Below are positions 22,700 to 34,687 of a stretch of 64,000 nt of DNA, in pieces. The notes below the pieces were generated by a model that worked only from the letters and a program-made list of their open reading frames with translations, was not told the origin of the DNA and did not search any database. Where the stretch lies: contig JAVGVS010000018.1 in the NCBI GenBank assembly GCA_032718565.1, positions 4,757,085-4,821,084 on the forward strand. Direction: 5' to 3'. A program made the translations under genes and the position numbers. The stretch's first letter is position 1. Each line of letters begins with the position of its first letter. The DNA comes from Distichodus sexfasciatus. Taxonomy: Eukaryota > Chordata > Actinopteri > Characiformes > Distichodontidae.

Positions 22700-24744
22700 A
22701 GAAAGTAGGGAGCTTTGTGAAGAACACCTAACAACATGTTACGAACGGAGTGAAGCGAGGATGTTGTGATCAAACATTCAGGCTGTCACGGTAATAGCAG
22801 TAATCTAAGCGACAGAGAGGGTATGTCTCTGTTGAGAAAGCACCAGGGTTTCAGAGGAAACTATTTGACACTGAGATACTGTGATGTATGAGCTCCAATT
22901 CATTCTGCTAAACGTCTCTGCGCATGTTGAATTAAACTCAGGGCACTCCATATCTTTATAGTCAAGCTCTCGGGTGAAGTCTCATTTAGCGCTCAAGCAC
23001 AATTTACGAAGCGCCTCTTTAATTTCAGTTTGATGTGCTTTTTTTCGCTCTACATTGGAGTTATTCCACATGAACCAGGTTACAGGTTATTCCACACCCA
23101 CCCAGGTTATCCTGGAGGTGCCCGGGCCAGGAAATGATGCTGCAAATCGACTTTAGAATGGATCTCTGCTCCTGCAGTCCAGCGTGTGGCTCAGCCAATT
23201 TCAGTTTTGACCAGGCCACAGACACAGGTACACAGGACCAGCATGTCAATGAAGTCCTCTCCCATTCACTCCCAGCCCCGGATATATCCCTGACTCTGCT
23301 GTAATGGCCGCAACTAAGCACACAATGACCTGATATTGTGCTTTTTATTGAGATGCGGAAGATCCCATGCTGCCTCGCCGTGCCATGGTGTTGAAATGTG
23401 GAGGTGATAAAATCAGTGTAATATGAAGCTTATGTCTGCCACTGACAGGGAATCTTACTTCTGTGCTCCATTTTCAGCTTTACGGTGCATTAGAGGTAAA
23501 ATACTGGTCCCCAGAAAGCCATTTGGCACCTAATTGAGCAATCCTATTACTTTCCACTCCCACCAGACACAGACTTTTCAGTGGGGTGTGAGTGAGGGAA
23601 TATGGTGAAAGAGAAGTGGATAAGTCTCATTGACAGAGTGCTGTAATTTGTATTCAACTCAGAATTGTCCAAAAGTAGAAACCAGGAGTTGCAAGGGTGG
23701 TCCGTAGAGCAGTGTAAAATGGATGAATCATTTATTGCTCCAGGCTGTACTTTTTAATATATCCTCTTAGGTAAACCCACATTCTTAGTAATAAAAGTAA
23801 TAATGCAGGTACAATGTTTCATTACCTACACAGCACGAGACCAGACACTAGATTTGTGGTAAGTAGCTTAACTAACGTCATAGATTCCCAAGTCGTGATT
23901 CTTTACAGCTTCATTCAGTTCAAGACATGCACGTCCACATTCCCAGCTGCATATTTAAATATGTTTCTATTATGATTTTGGAAACTGTATAATTTTTTTT
24001 CTTTTTTCCAGCCATTTGCGGATATGTTTTGAGATTTCATTTTAGGTCAGAGGTTACGGAGTGTATTTTTTAGTCTGTTCAACGCACAGGGTGCATGATG
24101 AGACATTAGTATTCATTGGGCTTGCTGGTGCTTGGGACACATCTGCTTCTCCTTTGCAGGCATTTCAGACAGTCTTCTGCAGTGCATCCCAATTTACCAT
24201 TTAGTTTGTGTGTGTGTGTGTGAGTGAGTGTGTGTGTGTGTGTGTGAATGCTGTGTGTATATTTCATATTTTCTGCAATGCTTACACAAGAGGTACCATG
24301 AAATTACAGGATTGCTGAGCATGTTACCTGCATGAATTTCAATCTAAATGTGTAAACAGTTCTGCCAAGTCTCGTTCTTTCTTTTTTTTTTTTTTTTTTT
24401 TAAATACCTTTATGCCATTAGCACTCTCATAAGGGATCATGTGATGATAGACATTTGCTTTTGAATTAATTTCAGATTTTTTGTTTTGGAAATAATTATA
24501 TGCTATACCTCATGTTTCATAATGTGTAATTTAGCTTTGTACTGGATATATTTGTGAATTTGTTACGAATGACTTTGACTTATTATCTAACAAAACCTTA
24601 ACAGTTCATTTAATTGAATCACGTTTGATTCAGATAGGCTGTGGCATGAATGAGTCAGGGTTTTAAGATAAACTGCATTGGATTATTATCAAAAGTAGAG
24701 GCGTAGATATGAAGATGAAGTAGAAGTGTAGATATGTGTGTTTA
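21525..24744. other. Unique sequence with GA and GT microsatellites
   Basis: Besides (GA)n at 22656-22698, a GT run at about 24207-24246 and a T-run at about 24384-24402, the 3.2 kb is non-repetitive. No exon was supported. Confidence 0.5.
22656..22698 (+). repeat. (GA)n microsatellite
   Basis: Uninterrupted AG dinucleotide repeat of about 21 units. Likely polymorphic. Confidence 0.97.
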
Positions 24745-25537
24745 AAAAGACTTCAGTAAAGGCTGAAGTCATGACTCGACTTCTTTACTCGAGTTAAAGT
24801 GAAAAGTACAGGCTCTAAAACATACTTAAAGTATGAAAGTATAAAGTTCCCTTGTGAAGGACAAAACCAGCATTTTAGGGCAAAGCTGACTGGACTCCAT
24901 GTAGAGCACAAGCAGAGAAAAATAAAGCCACATGATACATAAAGCTGCATTGTTCATTACCATCATTATACACGATGATCACCTCTATCCTAAACACATC
25001 ATACAACAAATATTATAGAGCTGTAAAGAGCGCTGTAGAAATAAACTCAACTCAACTGAAGTGAACTTGGTGGAGCTGAGCTTCTTTCTGCACCGCAATC
25101 ACCACATCATTTCCCACCGAGTTGCCGCCTGCTTTTAGCTTATTTTTCCCTCTCTCTCACTTTATCGTGTCTATCATGTTGTTTGTCATTTGTAAAGACC
25201 AATACACCAATGGGATTGTCTTTTCTGTGTGTGTTTACTACGTTTTTAAGCCTCAACCAATCAGTCAAGTTGTCTGGATGGCGCACATTATTGATACGGA
25301 ACAGGTAAAATGCACGGTAAAATGTCTAAATAAACCTCATTTAAATGAAACCAAACAAGAGCAACGAGGCTGATTTGAAGATGTAATGAGTAGAAAGTAC
25401 AGATATTCATGTTAAAAATCTACGTAGTAAAAGTTAAAAGTTGGCACAAAAATAGATAGTCAAGTAAAGTACAGATGCCTGAAAATTCTACTTAAGTACA
25501 GTAACCAAGTATTTGTACTTCCTTACTTCCCATCTCC
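24745..25537 (+). mobile_element. Second hAT-like non-autonomous element (approximate ends)
   Basis: The 3' part (GAAAATTCTACTTAAGTACA, then CAAGTATTTGTACTTCCTTA and CTTCCCATCTC) and the 5' part (ACTCGAGTTAAAGTGAAAAG) show the alternating AAGTA/TACTT motifs of fish hAT-derived repeats, related in style to the element at 14094. The ends are diverged and no convincing 8 bp duplication was found, so the start is a guess. An 83-codon frame at 25122-25373 lies inside and is not a gene. Confidence 0.65.
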
Positions 25538-26917
25538 TGATTATTTTGCCAAATAATCTGAAAATGACGCAAGACAATAGCAGAAGTCTTTAAAATTGAG
25601 TCTGTAAAATGACATTCTCATCCATGGCATGAGTATTTATCACAAAGCAAAAGTTTTTTAGGCTGTTTACTTTTTTATTAGCCCAATAGCTTATTCTTGA
25701 TTTGGATTTAATGGATTTTAATGACTGGCTCCCTTAAACACCTTTAAATGATCACCTATCCATGCTTTTAACAGTATGTTACTTATTAGCCCTGCTGATT
25801 TGGACAGTAGATACCAAATGTTGAAACGTGCCCCATTTCTGAATAGTCATAACCAGTCAAATGGAAAATAATAGGCTACCTAGAGTGAAACAGTCCAAAA
25901 AAGATCAGTGCCTCCACACTCCTCACTGTGCCACTGTGGTAGTTTTCACCAAGTGGAAAACCCAATTTCCTGTGTGCTCCACTGGTTCAGCCAGCACCCT
26001 GGGACTGCATCACTCAGACCATTTGCTTGCTTAGAATAATTGAGCCAGGACGCGACACAATGTTTATTCATGCAGTCATGCATTTCTGCCCTTTCACCTG
26101 CCTGTATCTGTTGAATATGAAAATGTGCTCACCCTCTGTGCTTCCCTGCTGCTGCATCCACACACTCAAACACTCACACACACATTCGCAAATGCACTAC
26201 TTTGCAAGATTAGCATCTCACATTGGGCTTGGGTTTGCATCGATGATATGGAAAATGCTCTTTTTCGGGTCAGACTGTGGGTTTTTTTGTGGGATTAGTC
26301 CATGCCAGCACTGGGAGAGGCAAGCGATTCCATATGATGAATGGGCTTCCCTTGAAGGCACACGAAGAAATGCACACACAATCGATCACAATTACGCTGT
26401 ATCATATGCTCTATGTATTTGCTTCTCTCTATCTAGAGATGGAGAGACGGGGTGAGAAATGATCAGTAATAACGAGCAAAGTGAGCAGTAAAAATCTTGG
26501 CTATATAGGGTGTAAAAAGAGCAGTGGGGAAATTATGACCTGGCCCTATCATTCTCATCATTGGCCTGCATCCCGGTGGCTTCATTGCTAATCACTGGAC
26601 GTGCAGAGCCGATCCAAGCCCAGCTGCTGTGGGAGGGGTCAGAGGGAACAGCTGGCACTGCAAAGGAAGGGCATAGGACGCAGGTGGCACTGGGCATCAG
26701 AAGAGCACGACCATGGCATAAGGTGACTCTCAGTGCACATGCCTGAGGCTAGGTCGTGGGCCTTGTGTCAAAGGAAAATCTGTTGTGTAGCTAGCAACAT
26801 GCGTGAACCTTGGCAAGGCCAGACAGTTGATTTACCACTGGAAAATTGCCATTTTATGTGCTTTGGAATTCACTTGTCCATTTCATTGGTTTGACAAAAC
26901 AAAACGCAAAAAGTTCC
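25538..26917. other. Unique sequence, no gene seen
   Basis: The longest frame is 142 codons (26027-26455, plus), without a recognisable domain and spanning a short CA run. No repeat copy was identified. Confidence 0.5.
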
Positions 26918-27021
26918 GTTTAGAATTATGCCCTTTGTCAGACACTCTTATCCAGATTGACTTACATTTCCTAATTACAAGGACAGTCTCCCTGGAGCAA
27001 CTTCGGTTTAAGTGCCTTACT

Positions 27022-27516
27022 TATACCCCTTTTCCACTGCTCTGGTTCCCGTGCCGGTTCCCAATTTTGGAACCAGTGCCGCACTTTTCCACAGAACAAA
27101 AGTTGGTGCCGCTGCCCTAAAACCGGCTCCTAAACTTTGCTGGTCTAGCAGTGAGAACCTATGACGTCACGAGAGGTGGGCGGAGTGATAAGTAGCTTTA
27201 GAAGAGAAAAAGGTGGAGAGCCAAAGTCCGGTAACGTGGAGCATGGAAGAAATTAAAGCTCTTCTAGCAATATGGGTGTCCAGATTCAGCAGAAATTGGA
27301 AAGTGCACAAAGAAATTAGAAGGCATGTGAAGAAATAAGGGAAGAACTGAAAGTTGCAGGCTTCGTATGAACAACCGTTTGTTTAGTGGGCTTGACCTGT
27401 GACGTATTATCACGCGGCTCCCGCTGAGCTCCCTGGTCAGTGTAAATGCGGGCCGGTTCTCGGCTGGTTCTCAGTTCAGCACCGGCCGAGCACCAGTGTA
27501 GTGGAAAAGAGGTAAT
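27022..27516 (+). mobile_element. PIF/Harbinger-like deletion derivative
   Basis: The ends are imperfect inverted repeats: CCCCTTTTCCACTGCTCTGG at the left and the complement of CCTCTTTTCCACTACACTGG at the right (17 of 20 matching). Adjacent bases TTA and ATA resemble the 3 bp duplication of this superfamily. Inside, from about 27243, an ATG frame reads EEIKALLAIW and further on EIREELKVAGF after a frameshift. This resembles the Myb/SANT-like DNA-binding protein that accompanies Harbinger transposases. No nuclease remains. Class assignment is an inference from these three weak signals together. Confidence 0.68.
27243..27370 (+). pseudogene. Myb/SANT-like protein relic inside the Harbinger-like element
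   Basis: Starting at ATG 27243, EEIKALLAIWVSRFSRNWKV is followed by HKEIRRHVKK and a stop; one base over, EIREELKVAGFV continues to another stop. The leucine/tryptophan spacing (LLxIW) and the final GF match the trihelix type of Myb/SANT-like domain found in Harbinger-associated proteins and their domesticated relatives. It is short, frameshifted, and lacks the middle of the domain. It is not a gene. Confidence 0.55.
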
Positions 27517-27683
27517 AGAGGCTCAATGGGCCATGTGTGGAACGTTCAATGCTCAAACAGGGAAACAGAGTTAGATACTTCCTCTTTACACTTCGGTACC
27601 CGTCTGGTGAATGATAGCGGTTTCCCTGGTCGGTCTGAGATAATATCAAACCAAAAAATACAATTTAAAAAAAGTTAATAAAT

Positions 27684-27944
27684 TAATTCATTCATTCATT
27701 ATTCGAACCGCTTAATCCCAACCGGGGTCACGGGGGGAACCGGAGCCTATTCCGGGAAGGCAGGGACCAATCCCAGGCAGGCGCCAACACACACTCACAC
27801 AATCACACTCCCATTCACACCTTATGGGGCCAATTTAGATTCGCCAGTTAACCCACGTTGCATGCTTTTGGACTGTGGGAGGTAAACCGGAGCACCCGGA
27901 GGAAATCCAGGCGAACATAGGTCATGCAAACTCCACACAGACAT
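27684..27944 (-). repeat. SINE-B copy c, head missing
   Basis: Reverse copy beginning at the ATTCATTCATT tail, with CCGCTTAATCCCAACCGGGG and GGTAAACCGGAGCACCCGGA, ending at GCAAACTCCACACAGA. The tRNA-like head is absent (5'-truncated insertion). Confidence 0.92.
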
Positions 27945-30431
27945 TTCTCAAGTTAATGTCTCTATACTTATGTCAGCTCAAACGTACTTTGATGGTGAAA
28001 CAACCAGTCTGCCAGCTAGGATTAGTTTAGGTGTGCTTTGTTGATTGTAACAAACTACATAATCAGAAAAAATACCAAACATGTCAGCAGAGATATGTTT
28101 TATCATCAACCCACAGAAATCAGGTAACTTTAGCTGAGGTAACTTAGCCAGCTGATAACAACTTAACCTCATCCTTGTTGATGTAAGAGGAGGCATATAA
28201 CCCAAAACCTTTGTCCAGTCTGCTGTCTGGTGTTGTTGACCACTTGCAGATCCGGTGGACATCGGATGCTGAGATGTGGGGGCGCTCGTGCAGACATCTA
28301 CTGTAAAATGCCATTTGTAGAAAGTATTTGTGTAAAACGTAACCACAGACAGAGAGGTTTCAGATTACCGGCCACCCTCAGTGCTGATATCAGATCTGGC
28401 TTGTTTCTTTGCTTTTTGCGTCCAGTACAAATAGATCGTATAAATGTGTAATACTGTGCCAATATTTTTGTCAATGACTGTACATATCAGGGCTACTTTT
28501 CTAAATGTGCAGAGGTGAAGAAGTCAGCATTCACATCAAGTTTTAAGCATACGTATTATCTTTATGTCTATTAAAATCAATTAGAGCTACGTAAACTTGT
28601 TCATTACAGGAAGCCAGTGGAATTACTCTTGTGAAATCAATTTGAGAAGGGAAATTTGCTTCCAATGCTAGTGTCATTCCATTACAGTGCTTTTCAGGAC
28701 TGCTCCCGGGCTCTAAGTTCAAGCGAACATTTTGGAGTTTTCTATGATCTTATACACAACTCGGCTCATCGGGTATTTATCAAGCCTCTCATGAAGTGCG
28801 TCCGATGTGTGAGATTAGAGAGTTACCATCACAACTTCTTTCCTGAGCAATCAATTCAAGTTCAAGCTACAGTAGAATCGATTTGTCAGAAAATAGGTTG
28901 TTTGATGAGATGGATTTCAACCAAATTTTTGCAAGTTTACAATTAGATATCATGCAATATGAATTGAAAATGTATCTGATGATATTTATCCAACACAACT
29001 GCATTTCTACAGAAATTCAGTTCTGAAATCTCTGCTTTCTTCACTAGAGTGGCATTGGCAAGAGACTTTGGATCAATACAGCCTTGGTCCTGTCAGATGT
29101 TGCTGGGAGGAAGAGATCTAAGATGGGAGGAGATTCTTTTTTTTTTAATTCCTCCCAACCTGTCACAGGTTCTTCGTTGAAATCGGGAGGGAAACCGCAT
29201 CCAGACGATATGATCATGCAGCTGGCATTATGGTCGACTTGCTCGCAATGTTAGCGTTCATGGGATTTACACAGAATCAAAGATATGAAGCGCGACATGA
29301 GAATTGCTCTTGGTTGAAGAAATCACATTTGAGGTAAAAGTAAAAAGGCAGATTTTCTTGATGGAATTATTCAATATAGGAATATGTATCAGTTATAAGC
29401 TTAAGAGGAAGAGGAGAGTAAAGATATTGAGAAGAAGCCCATCCAGAATACCAAGTATCAGAATTTATACTGTGACTGAAAACGAGAGCAAGGGTGGAAT
29501 ATCAGAGTGAGGGTGAGAGACATGGTGTGGGGGGGAATATGATTGGATTATGATACGGTGCAAAAGTTCATGAGTGAGAGATGTATGAAAAGGCGGGATG
29601 AGGAGAGAGCGGATGGGTGGGGGGGAGGGAGAGTACTGTCCACAGATCTGAAGGCATTAATTACACATGATAAACCGCAGTGCCAGCACTGTCACTGCCA
29701 CCACTGCTCAGGACTCTCAAGGTCAGCGCAGCCTCCGCTGACACCTCTGTATAAGTGGGACGTGTGTGTGTGTGTGTGTGTGTACACGCCTGTGTTATGT
29801 ATTAATTCATTACTGTCCTGTCTAGACACAACACAACAGAAGTAGGCATCAAACTGATTTAAGACCTACCAAAAACCAATAATGATCACTCATGGCCCAT
29901 TCCTCACTCATAACCAGAATATACTGCCTGGTGTCAGAGAAAAGGTGGAGAAAATCTCCCTGACATTGCATTGCACCACTATTGCATTCTTGTAAGGAAA
30001 TAAATGAGAATATCTGACTTTCGCTCAATAATACTGCCCTCCCAGACTGTCTGAGCTGTTTTTCTAAATGAAAAGTTAAGAGGATTAGAGGTTGCTTGTC
30101 GGCGTACGAAGCTGGCAGGGGAAGATAAAGTAAGAGAGAGATGTGCAGGTGTGGCAGCTAGAGCTTGGCTCGCCACACTGGCATCTGCGCACATATATCT
30201 ACAGGGATGAGTGTGAAATGTCACTTTTTGACACAGGTTTCACTTGCTGTTGTCTTTAAGAACTTTTATAAAATTAAGTTTCCCTATCAAAATGCACGCA
30301 GATTTTTTCCATAACAATACAGCGGACATGACATGAAAATCTGGATTATTTTGTGAAGTGCTTTCACTGGCTCCTATAAGTTCACATAAACTTAACACTA
30401 CCTCCGATAATGATCTTATCACCCTACTTTT
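27945..30431. other. Unique sequence, no gene seen
   Basis: Only a short GT run (29762-29784) and a T-run near 29138 are repetitive. The open frames (maximum 122 codons) show no domain. Confidence 0.5.
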
Positions 30432-30607
30432 GGGACAGTTGGTACAGTTAGAGTGTTCACCCCGTGATCAGAAGGTCGTCGGTTGGAATCCCGGACCGGT
30501 AAAGGTACCACTGATGTACTCAAGGTCGCAACTACGTCTCCAAGCATTGCTGCCCACTGCTACTTTACAGATGGGTCAAATGCAGAGGTCACATTTTGTG
30601 CACTTTG
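30432..30607 (+). repeat. SINE-A copy 8, 3'-truncated
   Basis: Head TGGGACAGTTGGTACAGTTA, B-box region GGTTGGAATCCCGGACCGG, and a shortened middle. It ends after CAGAGGTCACATTTTGTGCA. Confidence 0.9.
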
Positions 30608-32620
30608 GGAGTGCAAGTGTGTTTATTTTTTTTAAACTCAATTCTTGCTCAGTAAGAAGAGACAATAAAGGTGTGATGTGACCTTTCTTAGACCGAGTGC
30701 GGTTGTCATCCATCTATCCATTCCATCAGACAAATGATGTTTTCATCAGTGGCAAATAAACTTCCCTGATCATGACAAATGGTGTCTCTTTCATGCAAAG
30801 TATGTCTATCAGATCAACATTTTCACAGCCCATCTAGCAGTGTGTGCGCACGGCATCTCTTGGCAGAGTCATTGGGCACACTCCAGTGCTAATAGCCGTG
30901 CGGCGGGAGCCTGTGGCATCACGTCCTCCGGAGCAGAGCCGCCTGCCAGGCTACGGAGACGACGGCTCGCAAACGGCTCCTCGCGTGTCCTTAGTGAGGA
31001 GACAAATTACCCGTGAGTGGGGGAATTCCCTCCAGCACAGAGCAGGCGTCTTTGCCCTCCGGCAGGCAGGTTTGAAAAATGAGTGATGCATACCCAAACA
31101 GCCGATTCGTCCATCATGCGCAGTGTCTAGGTGTGTTTGGATAGCCGGGCTTTTTCTTTCCTGTTTTTTTAACTGTGCATGCTCTAAATTTCTGTCTGGT
31201 TTTTGTGCCTGCGGAATTGTGTGTATTTTCATCTCTTTGACAAATCTATCTGTTTTTCAAGTCTTAACTCCTACATTGTGTAAGCTGGGATCTAGTCTTC
31301 AAAGTGTCACTAGATATTTGGTTCACAAATTCTGGAGACATTCCAGTCACTTCACCCGTCTCTGACCCGGTGCTGCTGAATACACCAGACGCTTAAAGTT
31401 CTCCACAACAACTTGGCTAAGAAATCGAGGAGCATTACATCGTAATGTAGTTTTCTATTCAGTGCGGCCCAGGAAGTTAAATAGAACATTCAATGGCTGG
31501 ATTCTTGGAAAATCACACAGAATACGTATGACTTTCCCTGGAAATAACTCATTTCAAATCATTTATTAGCTTCTGTCAAGTCTCTGAGTGCAAACGTGTT
31601 ATGTTATGAAGATGAATAGGAGCAGCTTTGGATTGTATTGATTAATTAAGCAATTGATCATTGCTTACCCTCCTGTCCAGTCACACATGCTCTGTGATTT
31701 AGCTGTCAGAATCATCCACTTATTCATCTATCATCTGACTAATGAATCAATCAATGTACTATATAAGAGCATACGCACATATAGAACGGCTCTAGTTCTC
31801 TCTGCAAACGTTACACAGTAAAACGTAAACGCCAGTGTGAGGCGTTAAGTTCAGCGCCGGGGCTTTATGATGTACACCAGAGGTTGTTCTTGGTTCTTGT
31901 AAGATTTAAGTCAATATCTACAGATAAAACCTTTTTCTAACCCAGCAGGATTTAGCTGTTCGACCTGGCTTCCTCACTTCCTGCTGCCCAAATTGGTTTC
32001 TCAAATACAACGGGAGACGTTCAGAGGAAAGGCTACCTATGTCAGAGGCAAATAAGCTTTTGTGTTAAAACAGTGTGATGTTGTGCAGTAATGGTGAGTT
32101 GAACTGACCTCTTAACATAGATATATTGAAAGCCATGAGAATAAGGTTCAACTAAACAGAATCGAAGGACAGTGTGATTCATTATAAAAATGTGTAGGAA
32201 ATCATCAACGTTTGTAAACCCATTTTGAACCCACTATTGCAGGAACAGTCCAAGTCGATAGAACAAAGAGAAGCACAATAACTCCAGCAGACTGTAACTC
32301 TCATGGGTCTGTAATTGTTAAGCTACATTAGCACTGACACAGTGATCAGCATGCTTTTATCAGGTTGCCTTACACAGAACCGGCCGAGACAAAGACAATT
32401 ACGGAATCTGCTGGGTTCGGTACATGAAGAGGGATGTGACGAAGAGGGAAAAATACACTAACATATTTGGACATTTGTGAATAAACAGTTTTATTAAATT
32501 ATGGTACTTTAATATCTTAACCTCAGACCTACATGGACTTTAAACTATATGATCAGGGTCATTTGCAGGTTATTGCTGTTCTGACATTGGTCAAGGGGTC
32601 AATCCACAGCTTAAGGTAGT
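30608..32620. other. Unique sequence with a GC-rich block
   Basis: 30840-31060 is clearly GC- and CpG-richer than its surroundings and holds an exon-like interval (see findings). No repeat was recognised in the remainder. Confidence 0.5.
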
Positions 32621-32824
32621 TCATTCATTCATTATCCGAACCGCTTAATCCCAACTGGGGTCGAGCAAGGCGTGGACCAACCCTGGGCAGACGCCAACAC
32701 ACCGCAGGACTCACACAGTCACACTCTCACTCACACCTTACCAGGCCAATTTAGAGTCGCTCCACACAGAAAAACCCTACGGCCGACTCGGGGATCGAAC
32801 CCAACCACAGCGCCACCATGCCGG
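32621..32824 (-). repeat. SINE-B copy d, internally deleted
   Basis: Starts at TTCATTCATTCATTATCCGA, continues through CCGCTTAATCCCAACTGGGG and CACCTTACCAGGCCAATTTA, then jumps to TCCACACAGAAAAACCCTAC and the B-box complement GGGGATCGAACCC. The segment between about the GGTTAATTGG motif and the GTGTGGAG motif is missing. Confidence 0.9.
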
Positions 32825-33264
32825 TAATTTAAGGATATATTTTAGTCCATATATGAATTTTTTTTGCATATAATAATAAAGCATGTGCTGCTTTACTCCA
32901 AGACCTTGTGTTACCGTAGGATACTGTAGTTCATCCTTTTTATTTCGCCAACCTGATGCACTGAAATTGTTTTGATATCTGAAATTGCATCTGAGTTGTT
33001 TTTATAAAGTGTTTCTGACATCTGGTTTCCTCCACTCGTACATTATTCTCCAGGGGAGGTGGAGGTGGCCAGCAAACCAAAGCAATTCCCACCCAACGTC
33101 CACAATAAGTAGCTTTAGTCTTCCACTGCCATACTTTCATTTGCTCACTCCAGGCACTTTGCTTTTGTCTTACGTTACGTTTTCAGTCACTGCCACTTTT
33201 GATTTTAATAAAAATTTAATTTGACATTTACTAATTAAATTACTAAACTAATTTTATTATTACA

Positions 33265-33410
33265 ATTTACATTTATGGCATTTAGCAGACATTTATCTAG
33301 AATTACTTGCATTTTCCTAATTAAAGGGACGCTCACCCTGGAGCAACGCTGGGGGTCGAATGTGAACCCACACCCTTTTGGTCCAGAGGTGAGTGTCCTA
33401 ACCACCAAAC
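33265..33410 (-). repeat. SINE/L2-type tail fragment
   Basis: Reverse copy: ATTTACATTTATGGCATTTA and GCAGACATTTATCTAGAATT match the complement of the SINE-C tail, followed by CACCCTGGAGCAACGCTGGG and the end of a head-like region (GTCCTAACCACCAAAC). Diverged and old. Confidence 0.8.
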
Positions 33411-33447
33411 ATTGTAATTTATCATAATTTGGACATGACATGAAAAT

Positions 33448-33660
33448 GAGTGATTATTTGTCATTGTAAACACACCACTGCACAGCATGCAGTGCACCAC
33501 AACAAAATGTGACCTGCGCATTTGACCCATCTATGAAGGAGCAGTGGGCAGCTAACGTGGGCAGCACCTTTGGGACGGTACCTTTACCAGTCCCGGACTC
33601 GAACCGGTGTCCTTCCGATGTTGGGGTGAATTCCCTAGCTGCTACTCTACAGACTGACCA
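33448..33660 (-). repeat. SINE-A copy 9
   Basis: Reverse copy, from TGATTATTTGTCATTGTAAA to about the head. The B-box complement is GGACTCGAACCGG. It lies 37 bp from the SINE tail fragment before it. The head is diverged (CTAGCTGCTACTCTACAGAC). Confidence 0.87.
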
Positions 33661-34269
33661 CATGTAGATAATATTTAGGAGAGTTAGAGTAGACAACTTT
33701 TCCAAAACTGGATAAGAGCTTTGAGTATGTTAAAGTTATTGTCATTCACAATATGTGTAAAATGTGGGTCTTGGTGGTAAGGCATATGGTCTATCCTTGC
33801 AAAACGTCGCATGCTTATAAAATGACATTTAGAACCAGGGCATGGTAATTCTACCCAACGTCTTGGAGTCAACTTCACATAGTTGTTTAGCAGCTGTAGT
33901 TAAATGCTCAAATTAAAACACAGAGAAGGCTTTCAGTTGTGAATTTATTATTATTTCTGAATCACTGCTACATGTTGTTTATATGAAAAATGTGGCCTAT
34001 ACCAAGATCTCTCGACATCACACTATTAATGCAGTGCTGTGTTTACATTAACTTATAACTTTCACAATCCTTGTTATGTTCTTGAAATCAGGAATCAAGT
34101 AAATCAGTTTGGAAACGACTCATGGGATTGACTCTGTTGATTGCTTACAACTGTGATCAGAATCATAGTCGATTCCCTAATGTTTCGAATCAAACTTCAT
34201 TTAAAAAAAAAACAAGAACCTGGGTCGGTGGGTCTTTAATGCTAAATTTCTGTTTGCTAATACAAATTT

Positions 34270-34597
34270 GGGCAGCACAGTGGCGCAGTGGTTAACGCTG
34301 CCGCGACACAGTAAGAAGGTCCTGGGTTCGATCCCTGGGTCGGCCGTAGGGTCTTTCTGTGTGGAGTTTGCATGCTCTCGCATGGATTTCTTCTGTGTGC
34401 TCTGGTTTCCTCCCACAGTCCAAAAGTCATGCAATATAGGATAATTGGCAACTCTAAGTTGGCCCCGTAAGGTGAGAGTGCGAGTGTGAATGTGTGAGTC
34501 TGTGTGCCCTGCGGTGTGTTGGCGCCTGCCCTGGGTTGGTCTCCGCCTTGCATCCGTAGTTCCCGGGATTCAGCAGTTCGAATAATGAATGAATAAT
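34270..34597 (+). repeat. SINE-B copy e, near full-length
   Basis: Head GGGCAGCACAGTGGCGCAGT, where TGGCGCAGTGG fits the pol III A box and GGTTCGATCCC fits the B box. The body is complete except for a deletion near the 3' end (TCCCGGGATT joined to CAGCAGTTCG). The tail is AATGAATGAATAATG. It has the best-preserved promoter of the SINE-B copies. Confidence 0.93.
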
Positions 34598-34687
34598 GCA
34601 AATTTCCTTTAGCGTTTATTGCTAACATGAAACATTACAGCCCTAGCAAAAAATTAGCCTTATGTAGCAGCAGACATTGTCGATTTG

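Larger units (their letters stand above)
26918..27560 (-). repeat. Old SINE tail split by a Harbinger-like element
   Basis: 26918-27021 contains CAGACACTCTTATCCAGATT and GACTTACATTTCCTAATTAC, reverse complements of the SINE tail seen in SINE-C (GTAAGTCGCTCTGGATAAGA), then CCTGGAGCAACTTCGGTTTA and AGTGCCTTA. The same sequence seems to resume after 27516 with GGCTCAATGGGCCA. The intervening 495 bp is the younger insertion. Confidence 0.7.

Noticed and set aside
26027..26455. 142-codon open frame on the plus strand
   Set aside because: Crosses a CA run and has no domain; no neighbouring exon-like segments.
34257..34628. 123-codon open frame on the minus strand
   Set aside because: Reverse translation of SINE-B copy e.
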